Positions 1 through 7,321 of a stretch of 17,279 nt of DNA are shown here, one piece after another; positions within the stretch are counted from its first letter, which is position 1; each line of letters starts with the position of its first letter. The stretch is from VGJW01 sp035286125 (GTDB taxonomy: Bacteria; Cyanobacteriota; Sericytochromatia; S15B-MN24; VGJW01). The stretch covers positions 1-17,279 of the forward strand of contig JAYKIS010000070.1 in NCBI GenBank assembly GCA_035286125.1, in the 5' to 3' direction. A program made the position numbers and the translations under genes. The notes under the pieces were generated by a model. That model was not told where the DNA came from. It searched no databases and worked only from the letters and a program-made list of their open reading frames with translations.

Positions 1-2355
1 CCGCAAGTCCAGGGCTTCCCCAATCACTACGACGAACTGGCGCGACGCCTGCTGGCCCGGTCGCGGGCCGGGGAGCGCGTCGTCATCGCCTCGAACCAAC
101 CCCAGCGTGTCTTCGCCTTGCTGGAGGAACACGGCTGCCACAGTACCTACGGCGCCCGCCTGCCCGGTCCGGGCGGTGCCTCCTACGGGGGCGTCTGGAT
201 CTTCCGCGAGGGTCTTGGGTCAGGCTTCGAGTGGCCCGAGCTCAAGCTGGCCGTCTACTCCGACCACGAGATCTTCGGCTGGCGCAAGACGAGCGCCGGC
301 AAGGCCAAGGCACGGCCCAAGCAGGCCGGCACCCCCATCACCAGCCTCGAGCAACTGCGGCCGGGCGACCTCGTGGTCCATGCCAAGCATGGCATCGGCC
401 GCTACCAGGGGCTACACCGCATCGTCATGGATGGCCAGGCCAAGGAGTTCCTGCTCGTCCTCTACCAGGGCGATGACCGCCTCTACATCCCCGTCGACCA
501 GACGGGCCTCATCCATCGATATCGGGGTGCCGGGGACGGTGCGCCACGCCTCTCGAAGATGGGGGGGGCGGAATGGGAGAATGTTCGCAACCGCGTCCGC
601 AAGGCCGTGCAAGCCGTTGCCGAGGACCTGCTCCAGATCCACGCGCGACGTGCGGCCTTGCCTGGTCACGCCTTTGGCGCGGACTCGGCCTGGCAGCGCG
701 AGCTCGAAGATGCCTTCTCGTACACCGAGACGGTCGATCAGCTGAGGGCCATCGAGGAGACGAAGGCCGACATGGAAGTCGCCCGGCCCATGGACCGCCT
801 GATCTGCGGGGACGTGGGCTTCGGCAAGACCGAAGTCGCCATTCGCGCGGCCTTCAAGGCAGCCGTCGGCGGCAAGCAGGTGGCGATACTCGCCCCCACG
901 ACACTGCTGGCCCACCAGCACTACCAGGTGTTTCGCGAGCGTTTCGCCCCCTACCCGGTCCGGGTCGCCCCCTTGTCACGCTTCCGATCGGCAGCGCAGC
1001 AGAAGGAGACGCTCCGACAACTGGCCCTCGGCGAAGTCGACGTCATCGTGGGCACGCATCGGCTGTTGTCCAAGGACGTGCAGTTCAAGGACCTGGGGCT
1101 TCTCGTCGTCGACGAGGAGCATCGCTTCGGCGTCAGCCACAAGGAACGCCTCAAAGCCATCAAGACTCAGGTGGATGTGCTCTCGATGTCCGCCACCCCC
1201 ATTCCCCGGACGCTGTACCTCGCCTTGTCGGGCGCCCGGGACATGAGCCTCATCACCACGCCGCCGGCCAACCGCCTGCCGGTCAAGACCATGGCGGGGC
1301 CCTGGGAGCCCGACCAGGCCCGGCAGGCCATCCTGCGCGAACTGGAACGTGGCGGCCAGGTCTTCGTCCTGCAGAACCGCATCGACCAGCTCGAGCCCCT
1401 CGCAGCCCGTATCGTCGATCTGGTGCCCAATGCCCGGGTGCGTACGGCGCATGGCCAGATGCCGGAGAACGACCTCGAGGAGATCATGCTGTCGTTCGTC
1501 GCGCACGAGTTTGACATCCTCATCGCCACGACCATCATCGAGTCGGGCCTGGACATCCCCCGTGCCAACACGATCATCATCATGGACGCCGACCGCCTGG
1601 GACTGGCGCAGCTCTACCAACTGCGTGGCCGCGTCGGCCGCAGCGACCAGAAGGCTTACTGCTACCTGTATCACGGGGAGCGCCAGGACCTGACGGAGGA
1701 GGGCCGGGATCGCCTGGTCGCGATGGTCCAGCACACGGCGCTTGGCTCGGGCTACCAGATCGCGCTCAGGGACATGGAGATCCGGGGCGTAGGCAACATC
1801 CTGGGCGCCGAACAGCACGGCCAGATGATGACGGTCGGCTACGACACGTATATGCAGTTGCTGGAAGAGGCCATCGCCGAGGGCCTGGGCGATCCTATCG
1901 TCCCGCAGGTCGAGACCGTCGTGGACCTGCAGGTGTCGGCCATGCTGCCTGACGACTGGTTCGAGGACCCGGACGACAAGATGATGCAGTATCGGCGCCT
2001 TGCGCAGGTCGGTTCCGTGCGGGAACTGGAACTTCTCACGGAAGAATGGCGCGACCGCTTCGGCGTACCCACGGCCCCGGTGCGCAACCTGCTCAAGCTG
2101 GTGGGCCTGAAGCTGCGCGCCACCGAGATGCGCATCCCGACCATCAAGGCCGAGAAGGGCAAGGTCCGCGTCGCTCTGGCTATGCCACGCCCCCTCTGGT
2201 CGGACATCCAGATGCAGGTCCCTGCCCTTGCCCATTGGCAATGGCAAGCTGACGAGCTGGTCCTGGACCGGAAAGGCTCGGTTCCTGATGAGCATCTGCT
2301 CGCCTGCGAACGCCTGCTCGAGGCCGTGACCCGCCCCGTGCCCGTGCTAGACTGA
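1..2355 (+). CDS. mfd: Transcription-repair coupling factor Mfd (5' end missing)
   Basis: Mfd is the ATP-driven translocase that removes RNA polymerase stalled at DNA lesions and recruits UvrA for nucleotide excision repair. The frame is open from the first base of the window, giving 784 residues of a protein usually about 1,150 long, so the UvrB-like N-terminal region is mostly outside. Visible in order, numbered from the window edge: a CarD-like RNA-polymerase-interacting domain at about 113-180 (GDLVVHAKHGIGRYQG); the helicase Walker A GDVGFGKT at 270-277; the DEEH box at 371-374 followed by RFGV; motif III SATPIPRTLY; the second RecA lobe with TTIIESGLDIP and QLYQLRGRVGRS; the TRG region LRDMEIRGVGNILG at about 587-600; and a C-terminal D7-like domain ending in VLD. 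No frameshift is seen. It is the first gene of a plus-strand group with the PPIase and mazG, an order also known from Gram-positive genomes. Confidence 0.97.
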   Translation, partial: PQVQGFPNHYDELARRLLARSRAGERVVIASNQPQRVFALLEEHGCHSTYGARLPGPGGASYGGVWIFREGLGSGFEWPELKLAVYSDHEIFGWRKTSAGKAKARPKQAGTPITSLEQLRPGDLVVHAKHGIGRYQGLHRIVMDGQAKEFLLVLYQGDDRLYIPVDQTGLIHRYRGAGDGAPRLSKMGGAEWENVRNRVRKAVQAVAEDLLQIHARRAALPGHAFGADSAWQRELEDAFSYTETVDQLRAIEETKADMEVARPMDRLICGDVGFGKTEVAIRAAFKAAVGGKQVAILAPTTLLAHQHYQVFRERFAPYPVRVAPLSRFRSAAQQKETLRQLALGEVDVIVGTHRLLSKDVQFKDLGLLVVDEEHRFGVSHKERLKAIKTQVDVLSMSATPIPRTLYLALSGARDMSLITTPPANRLPVKTMAGPWEPDQARQAILRELERGGQVFVLQNRIDQLEPLAARIVDLVPNARVRTAHGQMPENDLEEIMLSFVAHEFDILIATTIIESGLDIPRANTIIIMDADRLGLAQLYQLRGRVGRSDQKAYCYLYHGERQDLTEEGRDRLVAMVQHTALGSGYQIALRDMEIRGVGNILGAEQHGQMMTVGYDTYMQLLEEAIAEGLGDPIVPQVETVVDLQVSAMLPDDWFEDPDDKMMQYRRLAQVGSVRELELLTEEWRDRFGVPTAPVRNLLKLVGLKLRATEMRIPTIKAEKGKVRVALAMPRPLWSDIQMQVPALAHWQWQADELVLDRKGSVPDEHLLACERLLEAVTRPVPVLD
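2347..2352 (+). promoter_or_regulatory. Possible -10 box of the PPIase gene
   Basis: TAGACT overlaps the last codons of mfd and ends 36 nt before the TTG start of the PPIase gene. It fits the TA(C/G)(A/G)(A/C)T pattern seen upstream of several other genes here. No convincing -35 element is visible, and the gene could equally be read from the mfd transcript. Confidence 0.25.
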
Positions 2356-2377
2356 CCCACCCGACTGCCCTCGAGAC

Positions 2378-2381
2378 GGAG
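2378..2381 (+). promoter_or_regulatory. Shine-Dalgarno GGAG that fixes the PPIase start
   Basis: GGAG lies 7 nt before the TTG at 2389. An alternative in-frame TTG at 2383 would be only 1 nt from this site, so the later TTG is the better start. Confidence 0.6.
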
Positions 2382-2388
2382 ATTGACC

Positions 2389-3504
2389 TTGTCTGACGCC
2401 TTGTCCGAGAACGCCCCAGACGCCCAGGCGCTGATGGCCCAGGAGGGCGTCGCGGCTGCGCGACGGGCCTGGTGGATCTTCGGTGCGGCGCTGGGCGGGG
2501 CCTTGCTCATCGCCGGGGGCCTGTGGGGAACCCAGGAGTTCAATGACAAGGTCGGCACGGTCAACGGCGAGCGCCTGCGCCGGACCGACGCCGAGAAGTT
2601 CCTCGAAGCCTCCAAGAAGCAGTACAGCCAGCGCTTCGGGCTCGATTTCTCGACGCCCGAGGGCAGCCAGATGCTCGCCAACCTCAAGCAGGACGCCGTC
2701 GAGAAGCTGGTCCAGCGCACCTTGATCCAGCAGGAAGCCGAGCGGCTCAAGGTCGAAGTGACACCGACGCGCATCGACGAGCGTATCCAGCAAATCCGCA
2801 AGGGCTTCCCGGATGCCGAGACGTTCCGCCGGGTGCTGGCGGAGAACGGCCTGTCCGACACAGCCCTCGAGGCCGAAATCGCGGAAAGCCTTCGCATGGA
2901 AGAGGTCCGCAAGTCCGTGACGAAGGAAGCCACGGTCTCCGCAGCCGAGGTCAAGGCGTTCTTCGACGGCAACCCGCTGCAGTTCCAGCAACCCGAGCAG
3001 GTCGAGGCGCGACACATCCTGCTCAAGACCGAAGCCGAAGCCAAAGCCGTCCAGAAGGACCTGGCCAAGGGCAAGGACTTCGGTGCGCTGGCCAAGGAGC
3101 GCTCGGCGGACCCGGGCAGCAAGCCCCAGGGCGGTAGCCTCGGCTACTTCCGTCGTGGCCAGATGGTGCCCGAGTTCGAGAAGGCAGCCTTCGCGCTCAA
3201 ACCGGGGCAGCGCTCGGGCCTGGTCAAGACGACCTTCGGGTATCACCTGATCGAAGTCACGGGCCGCAAGGAGGCCCGCAAGGAGGCCTTCGCCGAGGTC
3301 AAGACGCGCCTCGCGGATCAGATTCTGGGCCAGAAGCGGGATGAGGCATTCGGCAAGTGGCTCGAGGGTCAGCGCAAGGTCGCGACAGTCAGTCTCGAGC
3401 CCGGTTGGTCCAAGGAGACACCGGCGCCGGCGTCCGGCAGTGCCGGGGCCTCGGGCAGTGCATCCGCCTCCGGGGACCTGGCCCCGGTCAAGAGCCACCC
3501 GTGA
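2389..3504 (+). CDS. Membrane-anchored parvulin-type peptidyl-prolyl isomerase (SurA/PrsA-like)
   Basis: The 371-residue protein has a cytoplasmic N-terminus, one transmembrane helix at about 28-47 (WWIFGAALGGALLIAGGLWG), a helical SurA_N-type chaperone region at about 55-195, and a parvulin (PpiC) domain at about 203-290. The domain is recognised by ARHILLKTE, GGSLGYFRRGQMVPEFE, FALKPGQ and the closing GYHLIEV. A low-complexity Ala/Ser/Gly tail follows. The family catalyses cis-trans isomerisation of prolyl bonds in exported proteins; the single anchor places the catalytic part outside the cytoplasmic membrane. No lipobox is present. It starts with TTG, 33 nt after mfd, and overlaps mazG by 4 nt. 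The parvulin call is firm. Whether it works like SurA on outer-membrane proteins or like PrsA on secreted proteins cannot be told. Confidence 0.93.
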   Translation: MSDALSENAPDAQALMAQEGVAAARRAWWIFGAALGGALLIAGGLWGTQEFNDKVGTVNGERLRRTDAEKFLEASKKQYSQRFGLDFSTPEGSQMLANLKQDAVEKLVQRTLIQQEAERLKVEVTPTRIDERIQQIRKGFPDAETFRRVLAENGLSDTALEAEIAESLRMEEVRKSVTKEATVSAAEVKAFFDGNPLQFQQPEQVEARHILLKTEAEAKAVQKDLAKGKDFGALAKERSADPGSKPQGGSLGYFRRGQMVPEFEKAAFALKPGQRSGLVKTTFGYHLIEVTGRKEARKEAFAEVKTRLADQILGQKRDEAFGKWLEGQRKVATVSLEPGWSKETPAPASGSAGASGSASASGDLAPVKSHP

Positions 3505-4922
3505 TCACCGTCGTGGGGCTGGGCCCGGGTGATCCGGAGGCCCTGACCCGCGCAGCGGAGGCGGCCCTGCGGTCGGGTGCGCCCGTCCACCTGCGTACGC
3601 GCGTTCATCCGACGGTCCGGGCCTTGGAAGCCTGGGGCCTGGTCTTCACCAGTCACGACGAACGGTACCGCACAGCGGGTGACTTCGATGCCGTCTATGC
3701 CGGCATCGTGGCCGAGTTGCTGGCGGCCGGCGCCAAGGGCGACCTGATTTATGCCGTTCCGGGACATCCGCTCGTGGGGGAACGGACGGTACGCATGCTC
3801 CTTGCCCAGGATGCCGTGCCGATTCGCATCGTGGCAGGTCTTTCGGGACTCGAGGCGGTCTATGCCACCCTGGGCGTGGACCCGGGAGACGGCGTGACCA
3901 TCGTGGATGCGATGGACGTCGACGCAGGCTCGCTGCAACCGGATCGGGCCATCCTTGCGCTGCAGGTCTGGTCGGGCCGCGTGGCGTCGGAGCTCAAGCT
4001 GACGCTCATGGAAGTCTTCGAAGACACCCATGAGGTCCTGGTCGTTCGTGGCGCCGGCATTCCGGGCGAGGAGCGCACGGCCCGCATACCCTTGCATGAC
4101 CTTGACCGACTGCCCTGGCTGGATCACCTGACGTCCGTCTGGGTACCTGCCGGTCCGCGACGTGGCGTGCCGCGTGCCCGGGCATTGATGGCGCGGCTCA
4201 GGGCCGAGGACGGCTGCCCCTGGGACCGCGAGCAGACGCACGCGACCCTGCGGCGTTATTGCCTCGAAGAGGCGTATGAAGTCGTCGACGCGATCGACCG
4301 TGACGATGATGAGGCGCTCGAGGAAGAACTGGGCGACCTGCTGCTGCAGGTACTCTTTCACGCGCGCATCGCCGAAGAAGAAGGCCGGTTCGACCTCGGT
4401 ACCCTCGCCGATCGTCTGTGCGACAAGCTCGAGGAACGCCACCCGCATATCTTCGGGAGCGTCGTGGCCGACACGGCGGAAGAGGTCCTGTCCAATTGGG
4501 AGGACCTCAAGGCCAGCCAGCGTCCCGAGACGTCTGGCGCCCTCGAGGGCGTGGCAGAGGCCCTGCCGGCCCTGACGCGATCCGAAAAATTGCAGCAGAA
4601 GGCCGCCCGGGCAGGCTTCACCTGGCCGGACCGCACCGGGGCCCGGGCCAAGCTCACTGAGGAAATCGACGAGTTGGACGAGGCCCTTGCGGGCCGGGGC
4701 GACCTTGAACATGAACTGGGCGACGTGCTGATGGCCGTCACCAACCTGGCGCGCATGTCCGGGGTCGATCCCGAACTTGCGCTGCGCGCCGCCAACAAGC
4801 GCTTCGAACGCCGCTTCGCCGCCACCGAAGCCGCTCTCGGAGGCGACATCACCGGAACGGACCTGGCGCTGTTGCTCGAGACGTGGAACCGGGTCAAGGC
4901 AGGAGCCGACGCCGGGGCCTGA
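3501..4922 (+). CDS. mazG: YabN-type fusion: tetrapyrrole-methylase-like domain + MazG nucleotide pyrophosphohydrolase
   Basis: The 473-residue protein is close in length to YabN-type fusions. Residues 1 to about 220 form a tetrapyrrole (SAM-dependent) methylase-like domain opening with VVGLGPGDPE and containing YAVPGHPLVGERTV. Residues about 225-470 are a full two-lobed MazG. The first lobe has GCPWDREQTH (CPWD at 240-243) and the metal-binding EExxE/ExxD set at E256, E257, E260, E276 and D279. The second has E387, E388, E391, E405 and D408, plus KLEERHPHIFG between them. MazG hydrolyses NTPs and dNTPs to the monophosphate and PPi and is linked to removal of aberrant nucleotides and to stress signalling. 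The methylase domain's substrate in YabN proteins is not settled as far as I know. The GTG start overlaps the PPIase stop as GTGA, with a weak AAGAG 6 nt upstream, so translational coupling is likely. Confidence 0.93.
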   Translation: MITVVGLGPGDPEALTRAAEAALRSGAPVHLRTRVHPTVRALEAWGLVFTSHDERYRTAGDFDAVYAGIVAELLAAGAKGDLIYAVPGHPLVGERTVRMLLAQDAVPIRIVAGLSGLEAVYATLGVDPGDGVTIVDAMDVDAGSLQPDRAILALQVWSGRVASELKLTLMEVFEDTHEVLVVRGAGIPGEERTARIPLHDLDRLPWLDHLTSVWVPAGPRRGVPRARALMARLRAEDGCPWDREQTHATLRRYCLEEAYEVVDAIDRDDDEALEEELGDLLLQVLFHARIAEEEGRFDLGTLADRLCDKLEERHPHIFGSVVADTAEEVLSNWEDLKASQRPETSGALEGVAEALPALTRSEKLQQKAARAGFTWPDRTGARAKLTEEIDELDEALAGRGDLEHELGDVLMAVTNLARMSGVDPELALRAANKRFERRFAATEAALGGDITGTDLALLLETWNRVKAGADAGA

Positions 4923-4929
4923 ATCCCGG

Positions 4930-4958
4930 CCACGGCCCGACAACACCTCAGGCCGTGG
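4930..4958. terminator. Possible bidirectional terminator hairpin between mazG and the convergent ORF
   Basis: A perfect 8-bp inverted repeat, CCACGGCC at 4930-4937 and GGCCGTGG at 4951-4958, sits just after the mazG stop. It encloses the stop codon of the minus-strand ORF in its 13-nt loop. There is no T-run on either side, so it is at best a weak intrinsic terminator. Confidence 0.3.
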
Positions 4959-5781
4959 GCACTGCGGCCGTGGCCAGACGGTCCACCCACGCCTTCGCGC
5001 TGGCAGCCTTGTTCGTGGGCTGCACGGCGACCACGCGGACCTGGCGCTGGGGAAACATCCAGTTCACAAGGCCACAAGCCATCTCCCCACCCAGTATGGC
5101 CATCAGCAACCACGCCAGCAGGAACTGCAGGTGGCTGGCGAAAACGGGCCTGTCCATCGCCTGACTGCCCGAGACCGGTGTCGCCAGGATGCGCACGTCC
5201 GGCCGAGGATGGCACTGAACCGTGCGACAAGCCGCGGCAAAGGTCTCGCGGGCATCCGGACCCATCGAGGCAAGGGGATCCATCCGCTGCTCGACCATCC
5301 AGTCGGCGATGTCGACGGCCAGGCGGGCCATGGCCTTGGCCTGAGCAGGGTCTCCTTGGCAGGCGTGGGCCTCGGTGGCCCAGAGAACCACGTGGAAGTA
5401 GGTCTCCGCCGTGCCTTCGGCAAAGGCCTCATGGACCACGCGATCGATGAGTGCCGCACGCAGGGTCCTGTCGCCCGCCTGGTCCAGGTCACAGATCCCT
5501 TGCATCGAACCCGTGCGCGCGAGGAAGGCGTCCACCTTGTCCTGCAGGGAGGCGCCCGCACCGGGGACTCCGCCGCCCAGCCAGACCGCGAGGCGCTCCC
5601 GGGCCTCGAGTGCGGGACCCAGGCCCGCGTGGTCCGTGCCGGGACCCGCCTGGTCGGCGACACGCTCGAGAAGCTGGCCAGCCTTGGCCGTGCCAAGAAC
5701 GGGGTTACCGGCGAAGTCGGCCGTTCGTGCCTGACGCAGGGTGCCCGTCAGGGAGCTGGTCGAAGCTGCGGTAAAGGACAT
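4948..5781 (-). CDS. Uncharacterised protein with one C-terminal hydrophobic segment
   Basis: I do not recognise this 277-residue protein. The ATG at 5781 is supported by a strong AGGAGG 9 nt upstream; a longer reading frame adds 13 residues without support. The first 80 residues are Ala/Gly/Thr-rich and probably flexible. Residues about 80-190 look helical and contain AETYFHVVLWATEAHACQG and DIADWMVEQRMDP. A hydrophobic stretch at about 219-241 (FLLAWLLMAILGG) could be a membrane helix, followed by a basic tail. Five cysteines (97, 141, 185, 190, 236) are present but form no CxxC pattern. There is no N-terminal signal peptide. It converges on mazG with 25 nt between stops and lies 121 nt downstream of another unrecognised minus-strand ORF. 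The clear Shine-Dalgarno sequence and codon use like its neighbours support a real gene. Confidence 0.72.
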   Translation of the reverse strand: MSFTAASTSSLTGTLRQARTADFAGNPVLGTAKAGQLLERVADQAGPGTDHAGLGPALEARERLAVWLGGGVPGAGASLQDKVDAFLARTGSMQGICDLDQAGDRTLRAALIDRVVHEAFAEGTAETYFHVVLWATEAHACQGDPAQAKAMARLAVDIADWMVEQRMDPLASMGPDARETFAAACRTVQCHPRPDVRILATPVSGSQAMDRPVFASHLQFLLAWLLMAILGGEMACGLVNWMFPQRQVRVVAVQPTNKAASAKAWVDRLATAAVPTA

Positions 5782-5790
5782 GGGGGGGTT

Positions 5791-5796
5791 CCTCCT
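5791..5796 (-). promoter_or_regulatory. Strong Shine-Dalgarno AGGAGG of the uncharacterised ORF
   Basis: AGGAGG read on the minus strand lies 9 nt before the ATG at 5781. It decides between this start and an ATG 39 nt further upstream that has no such site. Confidence 0.75.
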
Positions 5797-5902
5797 GGTC
5801 CTTACGTCGCGAATCGCCATGGAAGCCTGACTCTGCAGAACGTAGGCTTGACGCAGGTTTCATCCGGGACCGGGCGTCGGGAGCAGCCTCACCCCCGCGT
5901 CT

Positions 5903-6646
5903 TCAGAACGTCACGTTCAGTTGGACGCCGACCGCCAGATCGCCACGGGTATCGACCGAACCGAACATACCCACGACGCCGTCGCGGCCCAGCACCTTGT
6001 CCCACGATGCCTCGAGCCGCGGACGCCCCTCGCGAGGCAAGACCGCACCCAGAGACGCACGCGAACCCGCTCCGAAAGGCCTTGCATGGGCCCGCAACGC
6101 GGCGTGATCCCAGTCGACCGCCCGCGCACCCGCGACCCGGATGCCTCCGGACGCATGGAGCGTGACATCCTCGAACGACACGATCTCGGCGCTGCCCGTG
6201 CTGAAGCGGATGCCGCCATGACCCTTGCCATAGGCGACCGCACCGGCGATGGCCGCGGCACCGCTGACAGCCAGGACCGGAAGGGCGACGGCAGGATTCT
6301 CCTCCGCCCACGCCTTCGACTCGCGCAACAGCCAGGCCCCGGCGGAATCACCATCGATGCGCAGATTGCTGACACGGACCTCAGGGCGCACATGCGCGCG
6401 CCTGCCCTCGATGTGTGCCAGGGGTCCCTCATCCAGGCCAGGCGACGCCGCTTCAATCGGCACGCGAACCTTGATGCGGGCATCGATGCGCCCGACTCCG
6501 ACCCGCATCACCGTCTCGCGCACGTCCTGGCTGGTTCCGTCAGGGCGGGTGATCCGCTGGTTCCGGACCGAAGCCAACTCGGTCTGCAACCCACCCGCGC
6601 CTGCGGGGCGTGGCTGCAGCGTGCGAGCGGACGAAACTTCGGGCAT
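5903..6646 (-). CDS. Uncharacterised protein with a beta-strand-like C-terminus ending in Phe
   Basis: I do not recognise this 247-residue protein. Residues 1-60 are polar. About 55-100 reads as alternating strands (DARIKVRVPIE, RPEVRVSNLRIDG). Residues 119-139 form an Ala-rich hydrophobic segment (VALPVLAVSGAAAIAGAVAYG). From about 145 to the end the pattern is amphipathic beta (IRFSTGSAEIVSFEDVTLHA, DLAVGVQLNVTF). The last residues, G-V-Q-L-N-V-T-F, resemble the C-terminal signal of outer-membrane beta-barrels, but no signal peptide is seen at the N-terminus. An in-frame TAG three codons before the ATG rules out a longer form. The start at 6646 has only AAGG 2 nt upstream, which is poorly spaced, so an internal start such as Met47 is possible. 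The gene is divergent from trxA. Confidence 0.6.
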   Translation of the reverse strand: MPEVSSARTLQPRPAGAGGLQTELASVRNQRITRPDGTSQDVRETVMRVGVGRIDARIKVRVPIEAASPGLDEGPLAHIEGRRAHVRPEVRVSNLRIDGDSAGAWLLRESKAWAEENPAVALPVLAVSGAAAIAGAVAYGKGHGGIRFSTGSAEIVSFEDVTLHASGGIRVAGARAVDWDHAALRAHARPFGAGSRASLGAVLPREGRPRLEASWDKVLGRDGVVGMFGSVDTRGDLAVGVQLNVTF

Positions 6647-6847
6647 GACCTTCTATCGACTTGGCTGTCGACGGGACACCGCATCGAGGCTGAAATTAGA
6701 AGAGGCTTAAGGACGGGTTAACCGAAGCAGGCACGCCAGCCCAAGGGCATCAGCGACGAGCACCCACGCCGTCTCCTGGTCATCAGGTAGAATGGAAGCA
6801 GGCGAACCTGGGTGCCGGTGTTCGCCCGATGACAGGAGATCGCGCAT
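6647..6847. other. Divergent intergenic region upstream of trxA
   Basis: These 201 bases lie between a minus-strand uncharacterised ORF and trxA. The part near 6690-6722 is the most AT-rich patch in the neighbourhood (AAATTAGAAGAGG, GCTTAAGG, GGTTAACC) and probably holds the minus-strand promoter, though no clean -35/-10 pair can be assigned. The trxA side holds a -10-like TAGAAT at 6788 and a Shine-Dalgarno sequence at 6834. I see no RNA gene or additional ORF. Confidence 0.5.
6788..6793 (+). promoter_or_regulatory. Probable -10 box of trxA
   Basis: TAGAAT followed by GG lies 54 nt before the trxA ATG. The same eight bases, TAGAATGG, occur just before gatA, and TACAATGG occurs before tig. 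No recognisable -35 hexamer is found 16-18 nt upstream. Confidence 0.5.
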
Positions 6848-7174
6848 ATGTCGACGCTAACAGCCATCACGGACGCCACCTTCAAGAGCGAGGTCCTCGA
6901 GGCCTCCGTGCCCGTGCTCGTGGACTTCTGGGCCCCTTGGTGCGGCCCCTGCAAGATGATCGCCCCCATCCTGGATCAGGTCGCGACCGAAAAGGAAGGC
7001 ACGCTGCGGATCGTCAAGCTCGATGTCGATGACAACGGTGCCACGGCGCAGCAGTTTGGTGTCATGAGCATCCCGACGCTGATCATGTTCAAGGGGGGCC
7101 AGGAAGTCCTCCGCGTCACAGGCTTCAAGCCCAAGGACCAGTTGCTGGGGTTGATCGAGGCCAAGCTGGCCTGA
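6848..7174 (+). CDS. trxA: Thioredoxin
   Basis: This is a full-length 108-residue thioredoxin, the small cytoplasmic protein-disulfide reductase recycled by thioredoxin reductase. The active site WCGPC is complete with Cys32 and Cys35, preceded by VDFWAP and followed by KMIAPILD. The cis-proline loop SIPT (Pro76) and the LDVDDN strand are canonical, and the protein ends at the usual last helix. The ATG is set by AGGAG 9 nt upstream, so the encoded protein begins MSTLTAITD. It is divergent from an unrecognised ORF and is followed after 7 nt by a very strong hairpin, so it is probably monocistronic. Confidence 0.98.
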   Translation: MSTLTAITDATFKSEVLEASVPVLVDFWAPWCGPCKMIAPILDQVATEKEGTLRIVKLDVDDNGATAQQFGVMSIPTLIMFKGGQEVLRVTGFKPKDQLLGLIEAKLA

Positions 7175-7181
7175 TTCGGCT

Positions 7182-7219
7182 CAACGGGGCCGGTACCGTG
7201 CGCGGTGCCGGCCCCGTTG
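7182..7219 (+). terminator. Strong hairpin terminator after trxA
   Basis: The arms 7182-7198 and 7203-7219 form a 17-bp stem with one G-U pair (7194 with 7207) around a TGCG loop, starting 7 nt after the trxA stop. Only two T residues follow (CCTTGGGG), so it lacks a classical U-tract, but the position and stability fit a terminator or 3' end stabiliser. Confidence 0.75.
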
Positions 7220-7286
7220 CCTTGGGGACGCCCCGCGGACCTGCACGAGCGTGGCGCAAACCACAGACACCGGGGAGCAATTCGTG

Positions 7287-7292
7287 TACGAT
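7287..7292 (+). promoter_or_regulatory. Possible -10 box of the metallopeptidase gene
   Basis: TACGAT lies 29 nt before the ATG and 14 nt before the GGAG ribosome-binding site. It follows the same TA(C/G)(A/G)(A/C)T pattern as at the deoxynucleoside kinase gene. Since a terminator precedes it, a promoter is expected here. A TTGACT just downstream (7292-7297) is badly placed to be the -35 element. Confidence 0.4.
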
Positions 7293-7321
7293 TGACTTAT
7301 CAACATGGAGTAAATGCCGCG

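Noticed and set aside
976..2295. A 439-codon open frame on the minus strand opposite mfd
   Set aside because: It is antisense to unmistakable Mfd motifs, lacks a recognisable domain, and long shadow frames are expected in GC-rich coding DNA.
2347..3498. A 383-codon minus-strand frame opposite the PPIase gene, rich in Leu and Gly
   Set aside because: It is a mirror frame of the parvulin gene with no ribosome site and no family resemblance.
4777..6165. A 462-codon plus-strand frame running from inside mazG across the first unknown ORF
   Set aside because: It overlaps the real mazG end, has Arg/Pro-rich shadow composition and no ribosome site. The minus-strand ORF there has an AGGAGG.
7292..7297. 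TTGACT as a -35 element for the metallopeptidase gene
   Set aside because: A matching -10 17 nt downstream would fall on GC-rich bases at the start codon; the TACGAT immediately upstream is a better -10.
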